DNA of 48,754 nt from an uncultured Clostridia bacterium (GCA_937892735.1 CALBGL010000009.1:1-48754), one strand, 5' to 3'. Counted from the first letter of the stretch, positions 7,036-16,388 are shown. Numbers and translations are program-made. Notes: a model not told the origin generated them from the sequence alone.

Positions 7036-9263
7036 GGTCTTTTCACGTGGTTTCTCCTATATTCGCCGGGTGTCTGGTCCTCGTATTTCTGGAAGGCGCG
7101 CGCCAGCGCCAGATAATTGGTAAATCCGGAACGGATGGCAATCTCCGCCAACGTCAGCCTTGTCCCCGACATCAGCGATTTCGCATTTTCCAACCGCAGC
7201 CGCGTCAGATACACCAGGAAATTCTGACTCACGTTTTTCTTAAACAACCCGCTTAAGTATTGGGGCGTGATGCGAAAATGATCCGCCACCTGTTCCAGCG
7301 ATAAATCGTTTTCCAGATAATGATCTTCGATATATCGCAGAATCCGTTTCATGCGCCAGGATGTTTCCTGTGTCATGGCATCCTCCGTCTTCACGCACAA
7401 GGAGCGAAATATAAATTCAATTTGCTCTTTTGCTTCGTCTATATCTCGGCAGGACATAATCAGTCGATCTGGTGGGATCTGATACACCTGTCTTTCCTCC
7501 CGCTTCTGCAGTGCTTCCACTTTATACACCGTATTGAGCAGCGCATAAAGAAGAAGCTTCGCGAATCGAAGCTCTATGGCGTTCTTCTCAAAATTTCGGA
7601 CGAAAATTCGATGCAATATATCAATCACCACATCCGTCTGCTGTTCCGTCGCCGCTTCAATTAGGGCATTTTCCATCTCTTGTGTATATACGTATTTTTC
7701 CGCATGTCTGGACAGTACCGACACGTCTAAAACAGATACCCCCGGATACATGAAATGATACCCCGCCGCCTTCTCCACATTCTCGTAGGCTTCGGCTATC
7801 CTGCCCGTCTCCACCACTTGTCCCACCGTGATGCAAAGGGTGGACGGCTCCTTCTCCTGAACCCAGCCAGAAAGTTTATCTTCTATCTGGCGACGCCGTG
7901 TCTCCTCCAGGGCTCCCTCAAGGTTTAGCAACACAATCTTCTGCCGCTCATCCCCATTCAGACAAATCCATGTAAATGCTGTCATGATATTGTGCCGCAG
8001 CAGAGTCTCCATTTCCGGCAGCGTCGTGCTGTCCTCTATTCCCGTCTCACAGATCATGACCCAAACATAAGGATAGGGCATATCCATATAATAGGTCCTC
8101 AGCTTTTCCCGAAACTGCGGATCCCATTTTTCCTCTTTCCGCAAGAGTCCTACCAGATAGTTTTCTCCCAACAGCCGCCGTCCGATCTGCCGTTCCTGCC
8201 GCAGCTCCTTTTCCTGTGCGTCCAGCATGCGATCCAGGGAATCCTGCAGTTCCCGGTAATTGCCGTTTTCTGTTCTGGTTTTTTGTCCCCGCATGCGCAT
8301 CCATGCCATCAGGCTGTTCTTGGGCTGTACATAATAGCTGTACACGAATAGTGTGCCAGAAATCCCCACTAGAATAATCATGCACAAAATGCAATTTCTC
8401 TGCGTCATATACGCATTCCATAAAACAGCAGTAAAAATGGTATCCGGCATCGCCAGCGTAAGAGTCATATGATATTCCGGCAGGCTGCGCTGCGTAAGCA
8501 CTCGAATCCCTTCCCCCGGTTCATATATGTCCCCCTTATACGCTACCGATCCTGGCGCTCCCTCCACGAGGACCTCACCGTATTCCCCGTAAATCCCCAC
8601 ATAACCCTCGCCTGTCACCGCCTGCCGGATACAACGTTCTTCCAGTCGGTTGTTATCAATGATGATGACACAAGTCATGCCGCGTTCCCGATCCCGACGC
8701 GTATACAGGCAGCTCTGCATCTCCTCTTCCAGGGAAATCAGCTCCGCGTATTCCGTTTTATATTGCCCTTCTTCCGGAAGGCCGCGGAGCCTCTCCACCC
8801 ACTCTTCATAGGAGTCCTCCGGAACGTTGCGAAATTTCGCCTGATAATAGTACACCGCATCGTAAAATCCGGTGGGCGTCAATATTTTTCCCGAATGATC
8901 CATATAAATATAAAAATCCGCCACCATCTGATACCCGGCCAAAAGCTGCGGAAACGAATCTAAGAGACCCAGCACTTCCAAACGCTGCTCCTTCGTGATC
9001 TCCCTTGCCTCCGCAAGCTCCTGTATCTGGGTATCTGTATATAATTCATATGTTAATAGCGGAATCTCCTGCATCTGCTGATCGATGATACTCTCATAGG
9101 ATTGAAGAATTCCCTGATTATGAGACTCAATCGTCTCGGTAAACTGACTTCCGGTAATAAAAAGGACGACCGTTCCGCATAGCATCGAAATGATCGATAC
9201 CGCGAGATAGAGAATGGTCTTGAAGTTCATTCCCCGTATACGAAAAAACTGTCTTACGCTCAT
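7032..9263 (-). CDS. Membrane-anchored AraC-family regulator (YesN-like)
   Basis: The 743-residue protein has a transmembrane helix near residues 15-36, a large extracellular sensor region, a second transmembrane helix near 288-313, a cytoplasmic linker and a C-terminal double helix-turn-helix of the AraC type (last 100 residues; DLSLEQVADHFRITPQYLSG and ..ALARAFQKYEDQTPGEYRR). This architecture is common in Firmicutes next to LplABC-type carbohydrate ABC transporters, where the extracellular part senses the sugar or the binding protein. Here it lies 41 bases after the UxaA-like gene, on the strand opposite the transporter operon that starts at 16468. It is the most likely activator of that transporter or of the sugar-acid operon. 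A GAGAGG element precedes the chosen ATG. Confidence 0.88.
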   Translation of the reverse strand: MSVRQFFRIRGMNFKTILYLAVSIISMLCGTVVLFITGSQFTETIESHNQGILQSYESIIDQQMQEIPLLTYELYTDTQIQELAEAREITKEQRLEVLGLLDSFPQLLAGYQMVADFYIYMDHSGKILTPTGFYDAVYYYQAKFRNVPEDSYEEWVERLRGLPEEGQYKTEYAELISLEEEMQSCLYTRRDRERGMTCVIIIDNNRLEERCIRQAVTGEGYVGIYGEYGEVLVEGAPGSVAYKGDIYEPGEGIRVLTQRSLPEYHMTLTLAMPDTIFTAVLWNAYMTQRNCILCMIILVGISGTLFVYSYYVQPKNSLMAWMRMRGQKTRTENGNYRELQDSLDRMLDAQEKELRQERQIGRRLLGENYLVGLLRKEEKWDPQFREKLRTYYMDMPYPYVWVMICETGIEDSTTLPEMETLLRHNIMTAFTWICLNGDERQKIVLLNLEGALEETRRRQIEDKLSGWVQEKEPSTLCITVGQVVETGRIAEAYENVEKAAGYHFMYPGVSVLDVSVLSRHAEKYVYTQEMENALIEAATEQQTDVVIDILHRIFVRNFEKNAIELRFAKLLLYALLNTVYKVEALQKREERQVYQIPPDRLIMSCRDIDEAKEQIEFIFRSLCVKTEDAMTQETSWRMKRILRYIEDHYLENDLSLEQVADHFRITPQYLSGLFKKNVSQNFLVYLTRLRLENAKSLMSGTRLTLAEIAIRSGFTNYLALARAFQKYEDQTPGEYRRNHVKRP

Positions 9264-9304
9264 CCGTTACCTCTCTCTTTCTTCTGCGGATCGGACCGCA
9301 CCGT

Positions 9305-10867
9305 TTACTGCCGGATCCCGCAAAAATTACCCTGGATATCATCCTGCACGCCCATAGAACAGCCGTGCCGTCTGGGCATGCAAAAAAGCTCATCCCCGCC
9401 GTGTCTTTCAGCGGATGTCAATTCCCCTTCGGCCACTCGCAAAATCTGCCGGTATAAGGCTTCTCCCATCTCCTCGACAGGACGGCCCTCTGTGATCACA
9501 GAGCCCGCGTCCATGTCAAAATCATCCCGGAGCCTTTCATATACCTCATGATTTCCGGTGATCTTAATGACCGGAGCCACCGGGTGCCCCGTGGGATTTC
9601 CCCGTCCCGTCGTAAAGCAGACAATCTGAGCGCCGCATCCGATCATGCCCGTGGTCACTTCTCCATCCACGCTCTCGTAGGACATCAAGAACAGCCCCCT
9701 CTGTCCGGGTCTTGGCGGCAAGGCATAATCGAGCACATCCGCGATCGGCGCCTCTCCGCACTTATGGACTCCTCCCAACGCTTTCTCCACAATACTGCTG
9801 ACACCCCCATCGAAATTCCCAGGGCTGATCAGCTGATTTCTTTTTTCATCGAGGCGCGGTTCTATGCATCCCTTCAAGAAATCCTCGATTCCGAAAACCG
9901 CGTCGTATATCCGCTTCTCCACCGTCTCGCTCACCGCGCGGGATGCCAGAAAATCCTCCGTTCCTATCAGTTCATTCAGCTCCGAAATCACGGAGCTTCC
10001 GCCTGAAGAAACGATACAGTCAGAGGCATACCCCACTGCCGGGTTCGCGGCAAGACCGCTTGTCGAATCAGTTCCTCCGCACTTGACGGATATAAACAGT
10101 TCCGAAATCGGACACGGCACCCTTGGTTCCGCCAGAAGCTCTTCCTGTATCCGCCGTCCTACACGCACGGCATGCTCCACGGTTTTTTCCACGCCGCCTT
10201 CCTCTTGTATGATAAACATGGCGCAGGGCTTCCCCGTCGCCTGAATCGCTTCAAACACCTCTTCCGGCCGCAGCCGCTCGCAGCCCAGACCGATCAGCAA
10301 TACGCCGCCCAGATTCGGGTGGCTTCCCATGGCCTTCAGCGTCCTCGCGCTTAGCTCCAGATCATAGCCAATCTGGCCGCACCCCAGATTATGCCTCAAC
10401 AGTACCGCACCGGGCAGCTGATCCGCAATTTTCTCCGCCGTTTTGTTGGCGCAGAAAACGTTAGCAATCACGGCCAGGTGGTTTCGTACTCCCACCTGGC
10501 CATTGCTCCTGCGATATCCCAGAAAAGTTTTCGAGCCGAGCACACGCGGCCCCTTCCATTCGCCCTCTCTGCGTTTTGCCATCTCGCCTGCCATATGCGC
10601 CGTACGCCCTCTTTCGCAGATCATATTATGACGATGAATCCAGCTGCCGGCTGGAATCTGGCGACTGGCGCGGCCGATCTCCTGTCCATACTTTACAACC
10701 TCTTCTCCCGCCTTCAGATCCCGGATGCAAACCTTATGCGCCAGGGAAATATCCTCCCGCAGGATTACCATTCCCGCGGGAGTCTTCACCGTGTCCCCCT
10801 GTCGTGCGTCTTCCAGCAGAACCGCCGCGTTGTCCCCTTCTTTTACGATCCAACACTTTCTTTCCAT
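9305..10867 (-). CDS. UxaA/GarD-family sugar-acid dehydratase
   Basis: The 520-residue protein has an N-terminal SAF domain (about 1-90) and the large altronate/galactarate dehydratase domain. Conserved features include GYRRSNGQVGVRNHLAVI, LRHNLGCGQ, LLIGLGCE, KCGGTDSTSGLAANPAVG and TGRGNPTGHPVAPVIKITGN. UxaA converts D-altronate to 2-keto-3-deoxygluconate and GarD converts galactarate to a 5-keto-4-deoxy acid; both need ferrous iron. The length (UxaA about 495, GarD about 523) does not decide between them. Neighbours are an HMGL-type aldolase and a GarR-like reductase rather than UxaB/UxaC, which favours a GarD-like position in the pathway. It is the fifth gene of the minus-strand operon. 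Confidence 0.85.
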   Translation of the reverse strand: MERKCWIVKEGDNAAVLLEDARQGDTVKTPAGMVILREDISLAHKVCIRDLKAGEEVVKYGQEIGRASRQIPAGSWIHRHNMICERGRTAHMAGEMAKRREGEWKGPRVLGSKTFLGYRRSNGQVGVRNHLAVIANVFCANKTAEKIADQLPGAVLLRHNLGCGQIGYDLELSARTLKAMGSHPNLGGVLLIGLGCERLRPEEVFEAIQATGKPCAMFIIQEEGGVEKTVEHAVRVGRRIQEELLAEPRVPCPISELFISVKCGGTDSTSGLAANPAVGYASDCIVSSGGSSVISELNELIGTEDFLASRAVSETVEKRIYDAVFGIEDFLKGCIEPRLDEKRNQLISPGNFDGGVSSIVEKALGGVHKCGEAPIADVLDYALPPRPGQRGLFLMSYESVDGEVTTGMIGCGAQIVCFTTGRGNPTGHPVAPVIKITGNHEVYERLRDDFDMDAGSVITEGRPVEEMGEALYRQILRVAEGELTSAERHGGDELFCMPRRHGCSMGVQDDIQGNFCGIRQ

Positions 10868-10876
10868 TCCATCGCC

Positions 10877-11842
10877 TCACGATACCACGTTCTGAGGCTC
10901 TCCCACAAGAAAAGCGCGCAGGTTTTCCGCCGCGATATGCATCAGGCGCGCCCTGCTCTCCTTGCTGGCCCAGGAAATATGAGGCGTAATCAGACAGTTG
11001 GGCGCCTGCAATAATAGGTTGTCCGGCCGAATCGGTTCCGTGCTCACCACATCGAGTCCAGCTCCAGCCACCTTGCCAGAACGCAGCGCCTCGCAGAGCG
11101 CCTCCTCATCCACCAGTGCTCCTCTGGAATTATTGATTACGATGACGCCATCCTTCATCTTCCGAATGGTCTTCGCGTTGATCATCTTCTCTGTATCCGC
11201 GGTGAGCGGGCAATGCAGCGCGATCACATCAGATAAAGCCAGGACTTCATCCAAATCCGCGTAACGGCAGGTATCACTTTCCAGCTCTGGCCGCCGAAAC
11301 TGGTCGTACGCCAGCACTCGCATGCCGAGAGCCTGTGCGATACGCCCTGTGCATTGTCCAATACGGCCGAACCCAATGATGCCCATGGTTTTTCCCGCCA
11401 GCTCAATCAGCGGATAATCCCAGAAGCACCAATCCGGATTTTCACTCCATCGCCCCTGATGCACCGCCCTGTCGTGATGTCCGATATGATGACAGATCTC
11501 AAGGAGCAGCGCGATAGCAAATTGACCCACCGCCTCGGTTCCATAAGAAGGAATATTGCATACGGTGATCCCCCTCTCTCTGGCGACTTCTAAGTCGATG
11601 ATGTTAAAGCCCGTAGCCAGGACGCCGACAAAGCGGAGATTCGGCGCCGCACCAAGCACCTTGCGCCCCAGGGGCGTCTTATTCGTATAGACAGCTTCCG
11701 CGTCCCCGATTCTTTCCAAGATCTGCTTCGGATCATTCGGTGTACGATCGTATACGATAAATTCCTCACACTGTTCCCGGATCTCTTCCCAATCCAGATC
11801 GCCCGGATTCTCCGTATATCCGTCCAGAATCACGACCTTCAT
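10877..11842 (-). CDS. D-isomer-specific 2-hydroxyacid dehydrogenase
   Basis: This 321-residue NAD(P)-dependent enzyme oxidises a D-2-hydroxyacid or reduces the matching 2-keto acid. The Rossmann motif GFGRIG lies at 157-162. The catalytic triad is visible: Arg240 (NNSRGALVDE), Glu269 (VVSTEP) and His288 (ITPHISW). Closest in style to glycerate/hydroxypyruvate dehydrogenases. Its start overlaps the stop of the aldolase gene by four bases, so translation is coupled. In context it could act on glycerate or hydroxypyruvate formed from tartronate semialdehyde, or on an aldonate substrate; the sequence does not settle which. Confidence 0.9.
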   Translation of the reverse strand: MKVVILDGYTENPGDLDWEEIREQCEEFIVYDRTPNDPKQILERIGDAEAVYTNKTPLGRKVLGAAPNLRFVGVLATGFNIIDLEVARERGITVCNIPSYGTEAVGQFAIALLLEICHHIGHHDRAVHQGRWSENPDWCFWDYPLIELAGKTMGIIGFGRIGQCTGRIAQALGMRVLAYDQFRRPELESDTCRYADLDEVLALSDVIALHCPLTADTEKMINAKTIRKMKDGVIVINNSRGALVDEEALCEALRSGKVAGAGLDVVSTEPIRPDNLLLQAPNCLITPHISWASKESRARLMHIAAENLRAFLVGEPQNVVS

Positions 11843-12846
11843 CGGGAACCTCCCGCAAGAATCGCATCCGCCGTCTCCTCCATCAGCTCTCTGGACGGAT
11901 TCTTCTGGTTGATGGCCGATACCCGGATGATCAGATCGTACAGATCTACCTTCTTCTCTTCTGCCATTTCCTGAAACAGCGCAGCAAAACTGGAATGACA
12001 GCCTGACAGGCCATACACCAGATCCAATGGGACCACATTGGCCCGATATCCATATTCCTTCATGGCGGGCGCCAGTTCCCCATCAATGAAATGCAGCAAC
12101 TCCATCAGATCGACCTCCTGACACAGCCCGATCCGCTGGAATACAGCGGCGGCCAGCTCGGTCGCGCAGTTTCCGGCGCTGCGCGCCATTCCCAGAAGAC
12201 CGCAGTCCAGAGACTGCGCGCCCGCTTCCTGTGCCGCCATTGCATTGGCCACCGAGAGCCCCAGATTATTATGCCCATGAAAGCCTACGGGGATATTGAC
12301 CTTTTTCACCATGGCGGCGACATATTCACTGACCTGATGCGGCAGCATCGTGCCGGCCGAATCCATGATCGTGATCTCGTCCAGTCCCGCTTCTTCCAGC
12401 ATGGCTGCCTCGTCCGCCAAATCCTCCGCACTCAGGATATATCCCTTCATCATGGAATAATGACAGCGCATCCCATGCTTTTTCACGCGGCGTACTCCTT
12501 CCACCGCATTCTTCCCATCGCCCGCATTGGCTCCAATCCGAAGAAACTTCAGCCCGTATTCGGCGCCCAGCGCGATGTTCTCTTCCTGGGTATTCGCCAC
12601 GCCCATGAACATTCCAATCTCCGCCTGATCCAGATACGGCTGCACAAGCTTCAGATACTCCAGATCGGTGAGCGGCGCAATCGAATGATTCGCCTCATAT
12701 GCGCCGAGCCCCAGGCAGTTCCCCATCTCGATGACCTTGATATTACTACGAATCAGACCCTCGATCATCATCGTCGTCAGCCTGGCATCGAATCCGTTCC
12801 CAATGACGTTGGCTCCATCCCGTAAGGTGCAATCCATTAAATACAT
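11839..12846 (-). CDS. HMGL-like aldolase (4-hydroxy-2-oxovalerate aldolase type)
   Basis: A 335-residue DRE-TIM metallolyase related to MhpE/DmpG. The signature DCTLRDG (Asp5, Arg9) and the metal-binding FHGHNNLGLSVAN (His190, His192) are present. The family cleaves 4-hydroxy-2-oxo acids to pyruvate and an aldehyde, or condenses acyl-CoA with a keto acid. No neighbouring acylating aldehyde dehydrogenase exists, which argues against the aromatic meta-cleavage role of MhpE. Beside a UxaA/GarD-type dehydratase and a GarR-like reductase it more likely cleaves a 2-keto-3-deoxy sugar acid, taking the place of the GarL or KDG aldolase. AAAGGAG lies nine bases before the ATG. Confidence 0.83.
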   Translation of the reverse strand: MYLMDCTLRDGANVIGNGFDARLTTMMIEGLIRSNIKVIEMGNCLGLGAYEANHSIAPLTDLEYLKLVQPYLDQAEIGMFMGVANTQEENIALGAEYGLKFLRIGANAGDGKNAVEGVRRVKKHGMRCHYSMMKGYILSAEDLADEAAMLEEAGLDEITIMDSAGTMLPHQVSEYVAAMVKKVNIPVGFHGHNNLGLSVANAMAAQEAGAQSLDCGLLGMARSAGNCATELAAAVFQRIGLCQEVDLMELLHFIDGELAPAMKEYGYRANVVPLDLVYGLSGCHSSFAALFQEMAEEKKVDLYDLIIRVSAINQKNPSRELMEETADAILAGGSR

Positions 12847-12860
12847 AGTCCTTTTCTCCT

Positions 12861-13724
12861 TTACTCCTGATTATTTTCGTACCATTTATGTATGGCTGTA
12901 TAGTTCTCGTCTCCCATCCCCTGATGCGCCGCTCCCTTATACAGCTCCGCAATCAAGCCCGACACGGGGATAAAACTGCCGATCTCCTGCGCCGTATCCG
13001 TAAACAACCCAACATCCTTTCTCATAAGATTGAGACGAAAGCCCGGCGTATGATCCCCAGTCATCATATATTTCGGCACATTCCGTTCGAAGATATAGCT
13101 ACCGCCACTGCTCTGATTCACCACGCGGGAAAGCACCTCATCGGCAACGCCCAGCTTCCGCGATAGACAAAGCACTTCCGCCGCCACCGCAGTGTTGGCC
13201 GCGTTCAGCATCTGATTCAGCATCTTCACATTTGATCCGCTGCCTACCTCTCCCGTATAATAGATCTGCGTACCCATGCCCTGCAAAACTTCTTTATACT
13301 CGTTCAGCAGCGCTTCGTCGGCGCCCACCATAATGGTCAGCGTTCCCTTCTCCGCGCCCGATGTGCCGCCGCTGACCGGCGCATCCATAAAGCGTATCCC
13401 CTTTGCCAAAAGCTGCTCGGCCACCCTCCGCTTCGTCGTACCCTTCGCAGAGGTCATCTCGATCCAAACCAGCCCTTTATGTCCAAAGGAATCCACGGTC
13501 TGAGCCAGTTCCAGAATCTCACGATCCGCCGGAACAATGCTGATGAGTACATCGCACGACGTTGCCATATATGCAAAGTCAGGAGCGCTGTGGCCTCCCG
13601 CTTCTTCCATCAGGCGCTGACTCTCTTCTCTGGAAGAATGGATCCATACTGAAAACCCCTTCCTGCACAGATTCAGCGCCATGGGCAGCCCCATCTTACC
13701 CAGACCGATAAAACCGATTTTCAT
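12861..13724 (-). CDS. GarR/3-hydroxyisobutyrate dehydrogenase-family reductase
   Basis: The 287-residue enzyme belongs to the beta-hydroxyacid dehydrogenase family. It has the N-terminal dinucleotide motif GLGKMG (7-12), the substrate-binding MDAPVSGGTSGAEKGTL (from 112) and the catalytic lysine in SGSNVKMLNQ (Lys166). Members reduce tartronate semialdehyde to D-glycerate (GarR/GlxR) or oxidise 3-hydroxyisobutyrate. With the dehydratase and aldolase next door, tartronate semialdehyde reduction is the best guess. It is separated from the aldolase gene by 14 bases and from the Ldh2 gene by 17, in one operon. Confidence 0.9.
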   Translation of the reverse strand: MKIGFIGLGKMGLPMALNLCRKGFSVWIHSSREESQRLMEEAGGHSAPDFAYMATSCDVLISIVPADREILELAQTVDSFGHKGLVWIEMTSAKGTTKRRVAEQLLAKGIRFMDAPVSGGTSGAEKGTLTIMVGADEALLNEYKEVLQGMGTQIYYTGEVGSGSNVKMLNQMLNAANTAVAAEVLCLSRKLGVADEVLSRVVNQSSGGSYIFERNVPKYMMTGDHTPGFRLNLMRKDVGLFTDTAQEIGSFIPVSGLIAELYKGAAHQGMGDENYTAIHKWYENNQE

Positions 13725-13741
13725 ATTTCCTGTCCCTCCTT

Positions 13742-14788
13742 TTATATCTCAAATGAAACGCCGTACTGCTCCGCCAATATCCGCAGCTCCTCATACACGC
13801 TATCCGACATCTGAATTCCTTCCTGCTTGCGCTGCGCTCTCCTGATGTTTTCAATCTCTCCGGGCATGTAAATCTCCTGCGTGCCCGGCGTCTTGGCCAG
13901 CCCCTTCATCTCCTGCACCATATTTTCAATTTCATCTTGAAAATATGACAAGCCGCAGAACTTCTCAATATCCACCGCCCAGAACACATGTCCCACGTTC
14001 TGCGGATTTTCAAAGTCCTTCCAGAAATGATGAATATGCGGTCCGCATGCCGCTCCCGCCAGGATCCCGCAAAGAATCTCGGTAAAGATCGCGATACCCG
14101 ATCCTTTCGGCCCTCCAATCGGCAAAAGTGTGCCATATTGGCCGATCTCCGGGTCGGTACACGGATTTCCCTGTTCATCTACCACCCATCCCTCCGGGAT
14201 CTTCTGCCCCAGCTTCGCCGCCAGAATAATCTTCCCCATGGCTACCACGCTAGGCGCCATGTCGAGCGTGATCGGATCGTGACGCGTCGGAGCAGAGATG
14301 CTGAAGGGATTCGTTCCCATATATTTCTTAGAACTGCCCCAGGGCGCCAAATTCGGAGGCGCGTTCGTGGCGCAGAAGCCAATCATCCCTTCCTGTGCAG
14401 CCATGATGGAATAGTAGGCGGCCATTCCAAAATGATTGGAATGATGCGCGGCCGCAAAGCAGCATCCCGACGTCCTCGCTTTTTCGATGCATCTGCGCAT
14501 GGCATAATTACCGACCACCATACCCATGGCGTTTTTTCCGTCCACGTAGAGTCCCCCCGCCGTTTCCTGCACGGCCTCCGGTTTTCCTACCGGGTCCACC
14601 ACCCGGGTACGCAGGCGCTTCATATAATTGGTCATTCTGCTGACCCCATGGGACTCGACTCCCGCCAGATCCGCGTCCACCAAATTGTCAGCGCAGAGCA
14701 GGGCATCCTCCTCGCTCATGTCTTCCTGCATCATGAGCCGCTGACATAACTGACGCAATGCCAGCCATTGTACCTGATGTGTTTCCAT
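13742..14788 (-). CDS. Ldh2-family malate/lactate/ureidoglycolate-type dehydrogenase
   Basis: The 348-residue protein belongs to the NAD(P)-dependent Ldh_2 family (YiaK, AllD, ComC, DpkA), which does not have a Rossmann fold. Visible signatures are AGVESHGVSRM, AAHHSNHFGMAAYYS with the catalytic His, ATNAPPNLAPWGS, MGTNPFSIS and GGPKGSGIAIFTEIL. Substrates across the family include malate, L-lactate, ureidoglycolate, 2,3-diketogulonate and L-sulfolactate. It is the first gene of the sugar-acid operon, behind a strong promoter, and has an AGGAGG-type ribosome site. It may carry out the first oxidation or reduction of the imported acid. Confidence 0.9.
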   Translation of the reverse strand: METHQVQWLALRQLCQRLMMQEDMSEEDALLCADNLVDADLAGVESHGVSRMTNYMKRLRTRVVDPVGKPEAVQETAGGLYVDGKNAMGMVVGNYAMRRCIEKARTSGCCFAAAHHSNHFGMAAYYSIMAAQEGMIGFCATNAPPNLAPWGSSKKYMGTNPFSISAPTRHDPITLDMAPSVVAMGKIILAAKLGQKIPEGWVVDEQGNPCTDPEIGQYGTLLPIGGPKGSGIAIFTEILCGILAGAACGPHIHHFWKDFENPQNVGHVFWAVDIEKFCGLSYFQDEIENMVQEMKGLAKTPGTQEIYMPGEIENIRRAQRKQEGIQMSDSVYEELRILAEQYGVSFEI

Positions 14789-14836
14789 TGTTGACCTCCT
14801 AATGTATTAAATTCTAAATCTCTGATGGTTGTTTTT

Positions 14837-14865
14837 ATTATAAACACTTATGCGTGACGCCTCAA
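14837..14865 (-). promoter_or_regulatory. Strong sigma-A promoter of the sugar-acid operon
   Basis: On the minus strand TTGAGG (14860-14865), a 17-base spacer and TATAAT (14837-14842) lie about 50 bases before the Ldh2 start. The operon downstream runs without clear terminators to the hairpin at 5117-5145, so seven genes may share this promoter. Confidence 0.75.
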
Positions 14866-14936
14866 TTCTTTTTGTGTTTATTTATTAAACATATTTCCGC
14901 AAAATCTTGTTTATTCACGTTTCTCTATATATACGT

Positions 14937-16168
14937 TTATTTTTTCAACTGCCAGGCCGCTTTTTCTGGCTGCACTTCCACCCGGTATATATTTAATTTT
15001 CCCTCTTTGTCAGAAGAGAAAACAATATGCCTTCCATCTGGCGTAAAAACCGGATGTACGTGAGCCTCTTTGCTACCCGACGCATCGTGCGCGCACAAAA
15101 CGGAAACTTCCGCACGATGCGTTTCCTTATTATAATGTATCAGCGACAGATACCTCTCTGCATCCTTCATATCCGCCGTCATGGCCGCCACGTCTCCAAC
15201 TCCCAGCGATTCATCCGGCCCCACGCTCACGTGTTTTGCCCGTTTATACGGATAATAGAAACGCTCCTGTTCGCTCCCATTCAGATTAACAAACAGGTCT
15301 GCAAATAGAAAAAACGGCATATCCAGGCGATAACGATAGGAATACTGCGCTCCCACGCGGCCGGATGGCGTAAAGAACTCGTGACCGACGCCCTCCAGGC
15401 CTTTTTGTTGCTCGATTAGAGGACTGACAGAATCCTCCCGCATATTCGCCCTCCACATACGCTGTACCTGATACCAGGGGCCATCATGACAGTACAACAA
15501 CAGATCCGCATCCTCAGGGCAAATACTCACGTGCGTCAACCTGACGTGTCCCCCAGTGACGACCTCCGCTTTTTCCCTTTCCAAATCGTATCGAAGCACA
15601 AAGCTTCGCGGCTCACCAAAATAGCGCTCTCTGGATCCCGGCGTTTCCTTCGAACCCGGTTTTGTAAAACAGGCGGTCAGCAACGGAAATTCTTCCACTA
15701 CGCTGAAGGCGATATACCTCGGATTCTTTCCCGCGGACAGACTATGAAAGTTATACTGATAGGGTATCCTCATAAGCGTCCGTGTTTCCAGCGTCTCGCA
15801 ATCTACTTCTTTCAGCCATTCATTACTGTAATAATAGGCCTTACATCCATCTGGCCGCAGCATCGCGTGGGCGCCGTGTCCCATCTTAATCGCTTCTCCC
15901 TCCGTCAGCTGCACCACTTTTCCACTTTCCATATCCAGCAGAAACAACTCACCAAATCCTACTTTCCCGATTGCCGGTGCATCCGGATTACGAATCACCG
16001 ACGTTCCGGCAAAGTCGGAGACAAAGATCGTATAACGGCCATCTGCGGAAAACTGTGGCGAGGTAAAATAGGGACGATCATAAAATTATCCGTCAGCCGC
16101 AGCACTTCCACACCCGTTAGTGGATCCTTCTCAGCTCTGCGGTTCATCTGATAACTCTGCCCAAGCAA
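14937..16168 (-). pseudogene. ogl: Oligogalacturonate lyase (PL22), disrupted by a one-base frameshift
   Basis: Oligogalacturonate lyase is a cytoplasmic beta-propeller enzyme that cleaves unsaturated digalacturonate to 5-keto-4-deoxyuronate. The open frame from 15998 covers most of it, including GVGHEFFTPSGR and the metal-binding AHVHPVFTPDGR. The N-terminal part lies upstream in another frame: a TTG start at 16168, eight bases after GAAAGGAGG, reads MLGQSYQMNRRAEKDPLTGV and VEVLRLTDNF. The frame then shifts and continues as YDRPYFTSPQFSADGRYT. The switch is in the run of four A at 16082-16085; a fifth base would restore about 410 codons, the normal length. Either the gene is inactive, is phase-variable, or the base was lost in sequencing. 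The product would complete the cytoplasmic pectin route with the GH28 enzymes. Confidence 0.88.
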
Positions 16169-16195
16169 ATTTCATTCCTCCTTTCTTTTTTGTTC

Positions 16196-16224
16196 ATTAT
16201 ATAACAGGTCACCTGACTGGTCGA
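16196..16224 (-). promoter_or_regulatory. Promoter of the oligogalacturonate lyase gene with internal palindrome
   Basis: On the minus strand TCGACC (16219-16224), 17 bases and TATAAT (16196-16201) form a good promoter 28 bases before the TTG start. Its spacer contains the odd palindrome CAGGTCACCTG at 16205-16215, well placed to be a repressor operator. Confidence 0.65.
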
Positions 16225-16359
16225 GCATCACTTTTTATGATTATGTTTATTTTCTAAGCGAATCGCGTGTTTTTCTTTGTGGTTTCTGTCTTTGCATTTT
16301 TCAAAATGCTTATCATTTGTGCATTATGAATATCTGATAGGAACTTTAAATTCTGATTG

Positions 16360-16388
16360 TTGATTATTTTTCACCCCTCTGTTAGAGT
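16360..16388 (+). promoter_or_regulatory. Candidate promoter of the transporter operon
   Basis: TTGATT (16360-16365), a 17-base spacer and TAGAGT (16383-16388) lie about 80 bases before the binding-protein gene. The intervening leader holds GTGC/GCAC inverted repeats. The region is divergent from the lyase promoter, leaving about 135 bases of AT-rich spacer that could bind the AraC-type regulator. Confidence 0.5.

Noticed and set aside
6018..7256. Plus-strand reading frame of 412 codons
   Set aside because: It runs antisense to the PrpR-type gene and the end of the AraC-type gene, and has no recognisable domain.
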